64,000 nucleotides of DNA, from assembly GCA_025997595.1 (NCBI GenBank), contig BNUU01000002.1, forward strand, positions 1 to 64,000, given 5' to 3'. Position numbers and translations under genes: made by a program. Under the pieces are notes generated by a model. It was not told where the DNA came from and searched no databases. It saw only the letters and a program-made list of their open reading frames with translations. Shown piece after piece: positions 1 to 9,063 of this stretch; position 1 is the stretch's first letter, and each line of letters opens with the position of its first letter. This stretch comes from Spirochaetia bacterium (GTDB lineage Bacteria > Spirochaetota > Spirochaetia > Treponematales > Breznakiellaceae).

Positions 1-180
1 GGCGACCATGCCTTCGTCTTCGGAGACGGGGATGAAGGCCCCGGAGAAGCCGCCCACATGGGTTGATGCCATCACCCCGCCCTTCTTTACCATGTCGGTG
101 AGCATGGCAAGGGCGGCGGTGGTGCCGTGGGTGCCGGCGGACTCAAGGCCCATCTCCTCAAGGATGCGGGCCACGATTTC
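1..180 (-). pseudogene. UPF0210 (DUF711) protein, middle segment in inverted orientation, cut by window edge
   Basis: On the minus strand, 180 down to 1 translates without a stop into a highly conserved central stretch of UPF0210/DUF711 proteins, with the blocks [31 protein letters not shown] and [13 protein letters not shown]. The function of this family is not established. The reading continues beyond the left edge. To the right it stops matching the family at about 180, where the C-terminal part of the same protein begins on the opposite strand (170-397). The two fragments are head to head, so this copy cannot encode the normal protein in the orientation shown. I read it as a gene with an internally inverted segment; an assembly error is the main alternative. 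Confidence 0.7.
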
Positions 181-397
181 CGCGATCATCGCCGACGAAA
201 TGGCCATCGGCATGGTGAACAACAAAACCACCGCCGTCCGGGTCATCCCCGTGCCGGGAAAAAAAGCCGGCGACTGGGCGGAGTTCGGCGGCCTCCTGGG
301 CGGCGCGCCGGTTATGGAAGTCCACAAGGCCTCCAGTGACGCTTTTATTTCACGGGGGGGCAGGATTCCGGCTCCGATACATTCGTTCAGGAATTAG
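170..397 (+). pseudogene. UPF0210 (DUF711) protein, C-terminal segment
   Basis: From about codon 170 to the TAG at 395-397 the plus strand encodes the family C-terminus: [45 protein letters not shown] and the terminal block [13 protein letters not shown]. Plus-strand frame upstream of 170 is antisense to the inverted middle segment and does not resemble the family, so an ORF starting at 8 would be chimeric. The 11 bases GCCACGATTTC at 170-180 are shared by both readings. They give ATIS on the plus strand and EIVA on the minus strand, both acceptable family residues, which makes this the likely inversion point. Confidence 0.7.
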
Positions 398-420
398 GGG
401 GGAAAACTTCTTTGAGATTG

Positions 421-507
421 ATGACGCAGCCGGGCAGGACCGATACCTTCTTTGAAGCGGGCAAGATTATTGCCCAGACCGCCGCGTCCCTTATTAAGGA
501 AAATTGA
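421..507 (+). pseudogene. Short C-terminal remnant of unknown gene
   Basis: This 28-codon open frame (MTQPGRTDTFFEAGKIIAQTAASLIKEN, quoted in part) ends at TGA directly against the ATG of the next gene. It has no obvious ribosome binding site and reads like the tail of a larger protein. The stretch FFEAGKIIAQTAASL loosely resembles SFEAGRIIARSASAL inside the Memo-family protein encoded at 53631-54491, at DNA level too, but this may be chance. It could also be a translated leader peptide for the regulator that follows. Function unknown. Confidence 0.25.
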
Positions 508-1056
508 ATGAATTCTCAAAAAACGCATATCGGCAGCCATATCAGAAAGCTCAGGAAACTTCAGCAGCGGACTTTACAAGATGTGGCTGATACCTGCGGA
601 TATACCAAAAGCCTGCTTTCAAAAATTGAGGGCGGTAAGGTGGTGCCCCCCATTGCGACATTGGTAAAAATCGCCTCTGCCCTGAACACCAATATTGCCG
701 CATTGATGGCGGAAGGTGATAATATTGATTGTATTTTTGTTCCCGCAAGGCAAAAGGGGGTTGAGCCTGTTCCAACGGAAAGCGGATATTCCATTCTTCC
801 CCTGGCGGTGGAACTCAAGAAGAAAAAAATGCAGCCCTTTATCTTCACTATCCGGGTGGAGGATCTTAATGATAAAGTTCACAGCCATCTTGGTGAGGAA
901 TTCATTTATATGCTGGAAGGAAAGATGGAATTTCAGGTTGGCCTTAATACATACCGGCTTAAACCCGGAGACAGTCTTTTTTTTGAATCTGCCCGGGATC
1001 ACCGAATTTTGAATGTACTATCCGCCAAGGTAAAATATCTGGATATATTTAATTAG
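508..1056 (+). CDS. XRE-family transcriptional regulator with C-terminal cupin domain
   Basis: This 182-residue protein has an N-terminal helix-turn-helix of the XRE/Cro type at about residues 8-66 (core LQDVADTCGYTKSLLSKIEGGKVVPP). A C-terminal cupin_2 barrel follows at about residues 105-180, with HSHLGEEFIYMLEGK and the YRLKPGDSLFF strand. The cupin probably binds a small ligand and controls DNA binding. A weak AAGGA precedes the ATG. It lies just upstream of, and in the same direction as, a family-5 ABC importer, and a perfect 17-bp inverted repeat sits within the importer promoter, so local control of the operon is likely. The ligand is unknown; a peptide, sugar or derivative imported by the neighbour is the simplest guess. 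Confidence 0.85.
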   Translation: MNSQKTHIGSHIRKLRKLQQRTLQDVADTCGYTKSLLSKIEGGKVVPPIATLVKIASALNTNIAALMAEGDNIDCIFVPARQKGVEPVPTESGYSILPLAVELKKKKMQPFIFTIRVEDLNDKVHSHLGEEFIYMLEGKMEFQVGLNTYRLKPGDSLFFESARDHRILNVLSAKVKYLDIFN

Positions 1057-1136
1057 AAGAAAATTTTCCTGTCAATGTCGATAACTCTCCAAATAAGGAT
1101 AAAAAAGCTTTTTTTGGCATTTTTTGTGTTTTTTTC

Positions 1137-1165
1137 TTGACAATTCAACAATGTTGAATAATAAT
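1137..1165 (+). promoter_or_regulatory. Promoter with palindromic operator in the -35/-10 spacer
   Basis: A consensus -35 TTGACA at 1137-1142 is followed after exactly 17 bp by AATAAT at 1160-1165. The spacer 1143-1159 is itself an inverted repeat, ATTCAAC-AAT-GTTGAAT. A protein bound there would block RNA polymerase. The binding-protein gene starts at 1191 with a strong AGGAGGAAGG site just upstream. The XRE-cupin regulator encoded immediately upstream is the obvious candidate repressor. Confidence 0.7.
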
Positions 1166-1190
1166 GAATTATCTATATCAGGAGGAAGGT

Positions 1191-3113
1191 ATGAAAAAGG
1201 GTCTATCTTTATTATTCTCGTGTGTATTCATGGTTGTTTTGTTAATCTCCTGCGGACGTGCCGCCGATAAAACGGCATCTGCCGGAACCACAGGGGGTAA
1301 AGAATCCCCGCTTTTGGCTGCACTTGTTGCCAAGGGGGAACTTCCTCCGCTGGAGCAGCGCCTCCCTGAAGAACCCTTTGTAAGTTCGGCTCCGGAAGTC
1401 GGCAAGTACGGCGGAATATACCGGGGCGCGGGGTTCGGTCCCTCCAGCGGACAGGCCGATACCGAAGCATTGCGTTATGTCGGCCTTGTGCGGGTTGAAC
1501 CGGATTTAAAAACCCTCACGCCTTTCCTGTTAAAAAGTTATGAGGCAAATAGTGATTATACGGTGTGGACCTTGAAGCTGCGGAAGGGCCTTAAATGGTC
1601 TGATGGCAAGCCCTTTACCACCGATGCCTTTAAATTTTGGTATGAAGATATCCTGCAAAATGCAGAGCTTACTCCCTCTGTAGATGCCCGGCTTAAGACG
1701 GGCGGCAATCTGCTTAAACTGGAAGTAGTTGATGAGGTGACGATTAAAATTACCTTTACCGATCCCTATCCGGCCTTTGACGTGGTTATGATGCAGACCG
1801 CCAACGCCGATTTTTATATGTGGGCTCCCCGGCATTATCTTGAAAAATGGCATATTAAATATAACCCCGATGCGAATACGCTTGCAAAATCGGAGGGTCA
1901 GCAAAGCTGGGCTCAGGCTTTTAATATCCACAAGGATAAAAACACGCCCCAGACCGATGTTAATACCCCTGACATGACGCCGTGGATACTTTCCCGGATC
2001 GATCCCCAGGGGAACAAATATTTTGATCGGAACCCCTACTACTTCGTGGTGGACAAGGCAGGCAATCAGCTTCCCTACATAGATCAGCAGATAAGTGTTT
2101 TAGTGGCGGATGCCCAGACCCGGACGCTTAAATTGGCCGGTGGTGAACTTCATGCCGCCGGTGAAAATCCGCTTCCCATAAGGGATTATACCCTTTACAA
2201 GCAGGGTGAACAGCAGGGCGATTATACAACGTATCTTTTTGATAATACCCGGGGGTCCGATACCGCATTTACCTTTAACATTAATCACAAAGACCCGGTG
2301 CTCCGCAAAATTTTTAATGAGGTGAGTTTTAGGGAAGCTATGTCCCTTGCCATTAACCGCCAGCAGATTAATGATGTGCTTTATTTTGGCAAGGCGATTC
2401 CCCGTCAGGCGATTCCGCCGGCAACTACCAGTTTTATTGAACCCTGGATGAATGATCACATGGCGGCCTATGACGCGGACGGCGCCAATAAGCGGCTTGA
2501 CGATCTTGGCCTTAAGTGGAATCCTGCCCATACCCAGCGGCTGCGGCCCGATGGAAAGCCCTTTAGTATAGTGCTTGAAAGTACCGAAGAATTTGCCCCC
2601 CAGGGAGAAATGGTCGCCGAAATGTGGAGCGCTGTTGGTATCAAAGCTGACTTTAAGCAGCAGGAACGCACTTTTGCCGAAACCCGGTTCTCTTCCAATG
2701 ACCGGGATGCCCAGTGCTTTACCTTTGATGGTGTAGCAGAATTTGCATTACGGGCCAATCCCTCACCGATGCGTCCTGCATGGCGCAGGGATGCGGTAGG
2801 TTTTGCTGCTACCTATACTGCCTGGTTCGATACTAACGGCAGGGAAGGGGAAGAGCCTCCGCAGTTTATCAAGGACTATCGCAAGCTGATTGATGAATGG
2901 GTACTGCTGGCCCCCAACAATCCCCGGTATGCGGAAATGGGCAGGGAATTCCTCAAGATACATACGGAAAATCTCTGGTACATAGGTATTGCAGTGGCTC
3001 CGCGGGTAATAATGATTTCCAATAAACTTGGCAATACCCCCAAGGAAGGCACCTTCGCCTATGATTATCGTTTCTGGTATCCCTACCGGGGCGATTCATG
3101 GTATTTCAAGTAG
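1191..3113 (+). CDS. ABC transporter family-5 substrate-binding lipoprotein
   Basis: A 640-residue SBP_bac_5 (oligopeptide/nickel/oligosaccharide class) binding protein. The signal peptide ends in the lipobox LLISC with the acylated Cys at residue 21, so the mature protein is a lipoprotein that captures ligand outside the inner membrane. Family landmarks include LKWSDGKPFTTDAFKFWYEDI and the C-terminal region that closes the cleft. The start at 1191 is chosen because AGGAGGAAGG lies directly upstream; an in-frame ATG at 1164 would lie upstream of that site and spoil the signal peptide. It is first in a five-gene importer operon that is followed by a GH39-like glycosidase, so an oligosaccharide ligand is as plausible as a peptide. 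The length is larger than classical OppA (about 540 residues) and similar to oligosaccharide-binding members of the family. Confidence 0.9.
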   Translation: MKKGLSLLFSCVFMVVLLISCGRAADKTASAGTTGGKESPLLAALVAKGELPPLEQRLPEEPFVSSAPEVGKYGGIYRGAGFGPSSGQADTEALRYVGLVRVEPDLKTLTPFLLKSYEANSDYTVWTLKLRKGLKWSDGKPFTTDAFKFWYEDILQNAELTPSVDARLKTGGNLLKLEVVDEVTIKITFTDPYPAFDVVMMQTANADFYMWAPRHYLEKWHIKYNPDANTLAKSEGQQSWAQAFNIHKDKNTPQTDVNTPDMTPWILSRIDPQGNKYFDRNPYYFVVDKAGNQLPYIDQQISVLVADAQTRTLKLAGGELHAAGENPLPIRDYTLYKQGEQQGDYTTYLFDNTRGSDTAFTFNINHKDPVLRKIFNEVSFREAMSLAINRQQINDVLYFGKAIPRQAIPPATTSFIEPWMNDHMAAYDADGANKRLDDLGLKWNPAHTQRLRPDGKPFSIVLESTEEFAPQGEMVAEMWSAVGIKADFKQQERTFAETRFSSNDRDAQCFTFDGVAEFALRANPSPMRPAWRRDAVGFAATYTAWFDTNGREGEEPPQFIKDYRKLIDEWVLLAPNNPRYAEMGREFLKIHTENLWYIGIAVAPRVIMISNKLGNTPKEGTFAYDYRFWYPYRGDSWYFK

Positions 3114-3140
3114 AATAATTACGGGAGGCGGGCTGGGCCG

Positions 3141-4127
3141 ATGAAAAAATACATTATCAGTCGTATTGTGTTGATGTTTGTATTACTTTTTCTGGTGTCG
3201 ATTTTTTCTTTTGTGGTAATACAGCTTCCTCCCGGTGACTTTGTTACAAAATACGCAGCCACTTTGGCGTTGGAACGGGGTACCACCCTGGGGCCTGAAT
3301 TTGAAGCAGCGCTCAGAAAACAGCTTGGTTTTGACAAGTCCCTGCCCGAACAGTATTTATACTGGATGCAGAATCTTCTTCATGGCGACATGGGCCGTTC
3401 TCTGGAATGGAGGCAGTCGGTAAATGTCCTGGTGATGGATCGATTGCCCCTGACCATTGGGCTTTCAATAATTACCCTGTTTCTTACCTATGCCATTGCC
3501 ATACCGATCGGTATTTTTTCAGCCCGGCACCAATACTCGGCGCTGGATTATATTTTCACCTGCCTGGGGTTTATCGGAATCGCTACCCCAAGTTTCTTTT
3601 TGGCATTGGTTTTAATGTATGTTTTGAATCACTTCTTTGGAGCAAGCGTTGGGGGTATTTATTCAGTGGAATTTATGAATGCTCCTCAGAGTTTTGCCCG
3701 GTTTATTGATCTATGCAAGCACATGCCCCTGCCAATTTTTATCATTATGATCCAGGGCATGGCCGGAATTATCCGGGTTATGCGGGGGCAGCTGCTGGAC
3801 GAAATCAAACGGCCTTATGTGGTGGCCGCCCGCGCCCGGGGGCTTGAAGAAAACAACCTTATATACCGTTATCCGGTACGGGTAGCACTTAACCCTATCG
3901 TTTCCTCTGCGGGGAATATGCTTGCTTCAATAGTGTCCGGGATGACCATAACCGCCATAGTGCTGAATGTGCCTACCATCGGTTCCCTCCTGTACACAGC
4001 GCTGCTTTCGCAGGATATGTATCTGGCAGGGTCCTGTATTATGATTCTTTCGGCACTTACAGTGATTGGCATGTTTTTATCGGATATTCTCTTGGTTGTA
4101 GTTGACCCCAGGATTCGGCTTAATTAG
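3141..4127 (+). CDS. ABC transporter permease, OppB/DppB type
   Basis: A 328-residue inner-membrane permease of the BPD_transp_1 family. It has the N-terminal transmembrane helix typical of OppB (residues about 8-30), a periplasmic loop containing GFDKSLPEQYLYWMQNLLHGDMG, and five further helices. The EAA-type coupling loop reads RGQLLDEIKRPYVVAARARGL. It pairs with the OppC-type permease that follows after 15 bp to form the translocation pore. The spacing within the operon is short throughout, consistent with one transcript. Substrate specificity cannot be read from this subunit. Confidence 0.9.
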   Translation: MKKYIISRIVLMFVLLFLVSIFSFVVIQLPPGDFVTKYAATLALERGTTLGPEFEAALRKQLGFDKSLPEQYLYWMQNLLHGDMGRSLEWRQSVNVLVMDRLPLTIGLSIITLFLTYAIAIPIGIFSARHQYSALDYIFTCLGFIGIATPSFFLALVLMYVLNHFFGASVGGIYSVEFMNAPQSFARFIDLCKHMPLPIFIIMIQGMAGIIRVMRGQLLDEIKRPYVVAARARGLEENNLIYRYPVRVALNPIVSSAGNMLASIVSGMTITAIVLNVPTIGSLLYTALLSQDMYLAGSCIMILSALTVIGMFLSDILLVVVDPRIRLN

Positions 4128-4142
4128 GAGAGGCGGCACAGA

Positions 4143-5243
4143 ATGACAGCTAAAAGCAGCGCGAGCGACAGTTATTATGTTGCAACCCAATGGCAGCTTA
4201 TGTTTCGTAAATTCAAAAAACATCATGTAGCAATAGTGGGCCTGATTGTTTTGCTGTTACTTTATTTTGTCGCGCTCTTTGGTGAATTTTTTGCTGTCAG
4301 GGATATATCCCGGCGTGATACGGATTATATACTTGCCCCGCCTGGGAAGATTCATCTTTTTAACAAGGGAAAATTGACCGGGCCATTTGTATACAGTCTT
4401 GCCTTAACATCTGATCCGGTAACTTGGCAAAAAATATATGTGGAAAATAAAGATGAAGTACATTATCTAGGGTTATTCGTAAAGGGCGACCCCTACACCA
4501 TGTGGGGGTTTATTAAGGGGGATCGTCATTTTTTAGGCGTGAAGGATGGGGCTCCGTTTTTTCTGTTCGGTACGGATATATCCGGCCGGGATTTGTTTTC
4601 GCGGGTTATTTTTGGCCTCAGGATATCCCTGACGGTAGGGTTGGTGGGGGTTTTCTTTACCTTTATTTTGGGCTGTATTTTTGGCGGTATAGCAGGATAC
4701 TACGGCGGCATGGCGGACCAGATTATATCCCGGTTGGTTGAGTTTCTCCAATCCATGCCGTCCATCCCCCTCTGGATGGCCCTGGCGGCGGCGCTCCCCA
4801 AGGAATGGTCCACCATGCACATTTATTTCATGATAACGATTATTCTTTCCGTTATGGGCTGGACCGGTCTCGCCCGGATTGTGCGGGGTAAGTTGTTGCA
4901 AATGCGGGACGAAGATTATGTTATGGCAGCGCGGCTTTCCGGGGGTAAAGATTCCTATCTTATCAGCAAACATCTGCTTCCCGGTTTTATGAGTTACCTC
5001 ATTGTAAACATTACTTTGGCGGTGCCGCAAATGATTCTGGGGGAAACCTCCCTTTCCTTTCTGGGCATTGGACTGCGCCCTCCGGTGGTCAGTCTTGGAG
5101 TGCTTTTAAAAGATGCCCAGAATATCAATTCCATTGCGTTAAGTCCCTGGCTTATGATACCGGGGGCGTTCATTATCGTCATTGTTCTTGCCTTTAATTT
5201 TCTGGGGGACGGCCTCAGGGATGCGGCTGATCCCTATAAATAG
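4143..5243 (+). CDS. ABC transporter permease, OppC/DppC type
   Basis: This 366-residue permease carries the short cytoplasmic N-terminus and first helix of OppC proteins. It then has an unusually long extracytoplasmic region of about 90 residues (roughly 55-145) before the conserved FGTDISGRDLFSRVIFGLRISL block. The EAA loop is RGKLLQMRDEDYVMAARLSGG. The final segment GETSLSFLGIGLRPPVVSLG is typical of the family. It forms the pore with the preceding permease. The enlarged periplasmic insertion is a feature seen in some oligosaccharide-type members and may contact the binding protein. Confidence 0.9.
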   Translation: MTAKSSASDSYYVATQWQLMFRKFKKHHVAIVGLIVLLLLYFVALFGEFFAVRDISRRDTDYILAPPGKIHLFNKGKLTGPFVYSLALTSDPVTWQKIYVENKDEVHYLGLFVKGDPYTMWGFIKGDRHFLGVKDGAPFFLFGTDISGRDLFSRVIFGLRISLTVGLVGVFFTFILGCIFGGIAGYYGGMADQIISRLVEFLQSMPSIPLWMALAAALPKEWSTMHIYFMITIILSVMGWTGLARIVRGKLLQMRDEDYVMAARLSGGKDSYLISKHLLPGFMSYLIVNITLAVPQMILGETSLSFLGIGLRPPVVSLGVLLKDAQNINSIALSPWLMIPGAFIIVIVLAFNFLGDGLRDAADPYK

Positions 5244-5257
5244 TAAGGAGGTTTGTA

Positions 5258-6283
5258 ATGGATGCAGAAAACATTTTAGAAGTAAAAAACCTCCGGACCT
5301 ATTTTAAACTGGACGAGGGTGTGTTAAAGGCCGTGGATGATGTGAATTTTTCCATTAAAACCGGTAAGACCCTGGGTATCATTGGTGAGTCGGGATGCGG
5401 TAAAAGTGTTACCGCCCATTCCATTCTCAATACCGTACAGGCCCCCGGTAAAATCCATGGCGGTACGATTTATTACCGCACCCAGGCCGGCACGGAATTG
5501 GAAATTACCGCTGAAAAGTCGAACGGCGAAGTGATGCGTTCCCTGCGGGGCAGGGAAATTTCCATGATATTTCAGGAACCAATGACCAGTATGTCCCCCG
5601 TATACAGTATTGGGCATCAAATGACCGAAGCTATTCTGGTGCATGAAAAAAAACGGGACAAGGCGACAGTAAAGACAGCGCAGGACAAGGCTGTTGAAAT
5701 GCTTAATCTGGTTGGTATGCCCAATGCAATACAGCGTTTTAACGATTATCCCCATCAGCTTTCCGGGGGTATGTGCCAGCGAGCCATGATCGCCATGGCA
5801 ATATCCCTTAATCCAAGTATCCTTATTGCCGATGAACCGACCACCGCTCTGGATGTAACGGTTCAGGCCCAGATTGTCGATTTGATGCTGAAGTTCCAGG
5901 CAGACTTGGGTATGTCCATACTCTACATTACCCATGATATGGGTGTGATTGCCGAGACCGCATCGGATATCTGTGTTATGTATCTTGGCCGTGTGGTGGA
6001 GCAGGCTTCAACAGAGGTATTGTTTCGTAATCCGGTGCATCCCTATACTATCAGGCTTTTACGTTCAATTCCAAAACTTGGCAAAAAGATACCCGGTGCA
6101 CGGCTGGATGCCATTAAGGGCAATGTTCCGGTTCCACTGAATCTTCCCGCCGAATGTGGTTTTGTATCCCGCTGTCTTGAAGTTAAGCAGGGTATCTGTG
6201 ATGGGGGAATTCCTCCCATGGTTGAAGTGGAAAGCGGTCATTTCGTCAGGTGTTTCCTGCACAGCGCAAGGGAGGCGGATTGA
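5258..6283 (+). CDS. ABC transporter ATP-binding protein, OppD/DppD type
   Basis: A 341-residue ATPase. Walker A GESGCGKS lies at residues 43-50, the Q-loop is FQEPMTSMSP, the signature [14 protein letters not shown] is followed by Walker [14 protein letters not shown], and the H-loop is in YITHDMG. The C-terminal oligopeptide-transporter extension with conserved cysteines (CGFVSRC...QGIC...HFVRC) is complete; in related proteins it binds an iron-sulfur cluster or has a structural role. AAGGAGG precedes the ATG. It powers transport as a heterodimer with the OppF-type ATPase encoded immediately downstream. Confidence 0.92.
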   Translation: MDAENILEVKNLRTYFKLDEGVLKAVDDVNFSIKTGKTLGIIGESGCGKSVTAHSILNTVQAPGKIHGGTIYYRTQAGTELEITAEKSNGEVMRSLRGREISMIFQEPMTSMSPVYSIGHQMTEAILVHEKKRDKATVKTAQDKAVEMLNLVGMPNAIQRFNDYPHQLSGGMCQRAMIAMAISLNPSILIADEPTTALDVTVQAQIVDLMLKFQADLGMSILYITHDMGVIAETASDICVMYLGRVVEQASTEVLFRNPVHPYTIRLLRSIPKLGKKIPGARLDAIKGNVPVPLNLPAECGFVSRCLEVKQGICDGGIPPMVEVESGHFVRCFLHSAREAD

Positions 6284-6285
6284 AT

Positions 6286-7341
6286 ATGCCGGAAACCATA
6301 ATCCCTGCGAATGGGCATTTTATAAATAAAGGGGAAATACTTTTAGAGGTAAAGAATCTGAAGAAATATTACCCCATCGAAAAAGGTTTTATGCATAAAA
6401 AGATAGGCGAGGTTAAGGCCGTTGATGATGTAAGCATTTATATTAACCGTAATGAAACCCTGGGCTTGGTGGGGGAATCGGGCTGCGGGAAGACAACTCT
6501 GGGCCGTTGTATTATGCGGGCCATAGAAGCAACATCGGGGGAGGTGCTGTTTCACATGGATGAAGAAAAGCCTCCGGTGGATATCTTAAAACTTGACAAG
6601 AATGAATTACTTGAAATCCGCCGGAACATGGCGATTATTTTTCAGAATCCCTATTCCTCTCTGGACCCCCGGATGACGGTTCTGGATATTGTGAGCGAAC
6701 CTCTGCGGTTGAATGGCTATCCCAGGGATCGGTTGGTGGATAAGGTAAAAGAACTGGTTGATATGGTCGGCCTTGAATCAAAATTTCTCAACCGGTATCC
6801 CCATGCCTTTTCCGGCGGACAGCGGCAGCGTATTGGTATTGCACGGTCCCTTGCCCTGGAGCCGCGTTTTATTGTGGCCGATGAGGCGGTTTCCGCTCTG
6901 GATGTTTCCATTCAGGCGCAGATACTCAATTTGCTCCAGGACTTGAAAGAAACCATGAAGCCCACGTTTTTATTTATCGCCCATGATCTTTCGGTGATTG
7001 AACATGTATCGGATCGGGTCGGCGTCATGTATGTGGGCAGACTGGTGGAACTTGCCCCGACTGAAGAAATCTACCTCAAGCCACGGCATCCCTATACAGA
7101 AGCGCTGTTGTCGGCGATTCCCCGTCCTGAACCGGGGGCAAAGAATAACCGTATTCTCCTCCCCGGTGAGGTTGCCAATGCGGCCGACCTCCCTTCAGGA
7201 TGTTGTTTTCATCCGCGATGCCGGTATTGTCAGGATCAGTGTAAGGAAGATACGCCGCTGTGGCAGGAAATATCATTTGGGCATTATGTTTCATGTCACC
7301 GGGCAAAAGAACTGGAACTTCAGGGAGTTATGGAAGCATAA
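6286..7341 (+). CDS. ABC transporter ATP-binding protein, OppF/DppF type
   Basis: This 351-residue partner ATPase has Walker A GESGCGKTTLGRC, Q-loop FQNPYSSLDPRM, signature FSGGQRQRIGIARSL, Walker B FIVADEAVSALDV and H-loop IAHDLS. The C-terminal cysteine motif (GCCFHPRC...CQDQC...HYVSC) is present. I place the start at 6286, two bases after the OppD stop, because GGAGGCGGA lies just upstream; an in-frame ATG at 6250 lies inside oppD and would add an unrelated leader. It completes the first importer in the window. Confidence 0.92.
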   Translation: MPETIIPANGHFINKGEILLEVKNLKKYYPIEKGFMHKKIGEVKAVDDVSIYINRNETLGLVGESGCGKTTLGRCIMRAIEATSGEVLFHMDEEKPPVDILKLDKNELLEIRRNMAIIFQNPYSSLDPRMTVLDIVSEPLRLNGYPRDRLVDKVKELVDMVGLESKFLNRYPHAFSGGQRQRIGIARSLALEPRFIVADEAVSALDVSIQAQILNLLQDLKETMKPTFLFIAHDLSVIEHVSDRVGVMYVGRLVELAPTEEIYLKPRHPYTEALLSAIPRPEPGAKNNRILLPGEVANAADLPSGCCFHPRCRYCQDQCKEDTPLWQEISFGHYVSCHRAKELELQGVMEA

Positions 7342-7389
7342 CATAAGTGCACCGTAGAAGTACTATATAAATTAAGGAGAACAAAGTTT

Positions 7390-9027
7390 ATGAACATGCC
7401 GGTCAGTGTGAACATTGATGCATCCAAATGGATAGGTGAACTTCCCCATACGTGGAATTATATCGGCTACGATGAATGTAATTATACCCATTCACCGGGC
7501 GGTATAGAGCTTATCAAGAAATTCGGGAGCCTGGAAAAGCCATACTATGTACGTCCCCATCATTTATTGTGTACCGGAACCTGTCATGGGGTTTATAAAT
7601 GGGGGTCTACCAATGTGTATACCGAGGATGAGCAGGGGAATCCTGTTTATAATTTTGAGGTTATCGACAAAATATGCGACATTTTGATAAACAACAACTG
7701 TAAGCCTTTTTTTGAAATCGGTTTTATGCCCCTTGACATGGTGGATTTAAGTGATATAAATGTGTCTGAATGGCATCTGTATAATGAATATAAACGGATA
7801 GGCTGGAACAGGCCACCCAAGGACTATAATAAATGGTATGGTCTTATCCGCGCCATTATTGAACACCTGCTCGGCCGGTATGGGCAAGCGGAACTTGAAT
7901 CATGGTATTTTGAAATGTGGAATGAGCCTGATGGTTTTTATTGGAGCGGCACCCATGATGAATTTTGCAAACTCTATGATTATACTGAGGCTGCTATCCA
8001 TGATGTACTCCCTTCTCTGCGATTAGGGGGTCCCGCCACCTGCGGTCCCCTTGATGTTGATGGTACTGCCGCAGTATTCCTGCGGGATTTTTTTAAGCAT
8101 ACTAAATCGGGTAAAAACCATAAGACCGGCAAAACCGGAACCCGGATTGATTTTACTTCTTTTCATACCAAGGGTGGCGGGTATTATTTTACCACCGGCA
8201 AAACGCTGGGAAAAACCCCATCGGTAAAAAAATTGTTGGATCAGATACGAATTGGCGGAATCATCATTAAAGAATGCGGGTATGGTGATTTGGAATGTGT
8301 TCTATCCGAAGCGGACCCCGATGGCTGGGCGGCGGGCGGATGTTTTGATAATCCTGCCTTTAACTTCCGCAATACTGAATACTACGCATCCTATGTGGCC
8401 TCTGCCTATAAAAATCTCTATGACCTTGCAGCTGAGTTGAAGATGGATATCCGTCCTTTGGCATGGGCGTTTATGTTTGAAGGGGAACGGTGTTTTGAAG
8501 GGACCCGTACTTTTTCTACTCAGGGAATAGATAAGGCGGTGCTGAATGTCTTTAAACTTTATGCAAAGCTTGGCACCCAGCGTGTCAGTCTTGTTTCTTC
8601 CCGTGGACTTGATCCTAATTCCTACAAAGATTACTGGGGTGCCGGAGAAGGCGCGGAAATAAACGGGTGGGCAACACTGACGGGGATAAAATCCTTGGAA
8701 ACTCTGGTGTATTGCCATGAAGATACCTGGGAAACTGAAACTTCCTATCCGATAGAATTTGTCGCTGAGAAAATCCCCTTTGCGGGACCCTATCGTATCA
8801 CGCATTACCGGATAGATAAGGATCATTCAAACGCCTACACTGAATGGGTGCGCCAGGGGCGGCCCGATTTTCCGGTTGGCGGACAGTACGATGCAATCAA
8901 GGCACGGGACGGTCTGGAATTGACAGAGCCGGTACAAATTGTGGCGCTTGTTGACGGAAAGGTTAAACTCAGGTTTCAGTTACCGGTAAAAAGTGTTTCG
9001 CTTATTGTAATTGAGTCGGCAGTATAA
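7390..9027 (+). CDS. Glycoside hydrolase, GH39 beta-xylosidase-like
   Basis: A 545-residue cytoplasmic protein (no signal peptide) related to GH39 beta-xylosidases. The clan GH-A acid/base motif WNEP lies at residues 177-180 (Glu179), and LSEAD at about 306-310 supplies the likely nucleophile Glu308. The N-terminal block (HHLLCTGTCHGVYKW) and SFHTKGGGYY also fit this family. An AAGGAGA site precedes the ATG. Its place directly after a family-5 importer suggests that it hydrolyses imported short oligosaccharides, perhaps xylosides. GH39 also contains alpha-L-iduronidases and other specificities, so the substrate is inferred, not shown. Confidence 0.8.
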   Translation: MNMPVSVNIDASKWIGELPHTWNYIGYDECNYTHSPGGIELIKKFGSLEKPYYVRPHHLLCTGTCHGVYKWGSTNVYTEDEQGNPVYNFEVIDKICDILINNNCKPFFEIGFMPLDMVDLSDINVSEWHLYNEYKRIGWNRPPKDYNKWYGLIRAIIEHLLGRYGQAELESWYFEMWNEPDGFYWSGTHDEFCKLYDYTEAAIHDVLPSLRLGGPATCGPLDVDGTAAVFLRDFFKHTKSGKNHKTGKTGTRIDFTSFHTKGGGYYFTTGKTLGKTPSVKKLLDQIRIGGIIIKECGYGDLECVLSEADPDGWAAGGCFDNPAFNFRNTEYYASYVASAYKNLYDLAAELKMDIRPLAWAFMFEGERCFEGTRTFSTQGIDKAVLNVFKLYAKLGTQRVSLVSSRGLDPNSYKDYWGAGEGAEINGWATLTGIKSLETLVYCHEDTWETETSYPIEFVAEKIPFAGPYRITHYRIDKDHSNAYTEWVRQGRPDFPVGGQYDAIKARDGLELTEPVQIVALVDGKVKLRFQLPVKSVSLIVIESAV

Positions 9028-9063
9028 TTGTCGTTAGTTTTATTATCTTTTGGAGGCAACAAG

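Noticed and set aside
8-397. A single 129-residue plus-strand protein
   Set aside because: Its first half is antisense to the conserved UPF0210 middle region and only the second half matches the family, so it is a chimera across an inversion point.
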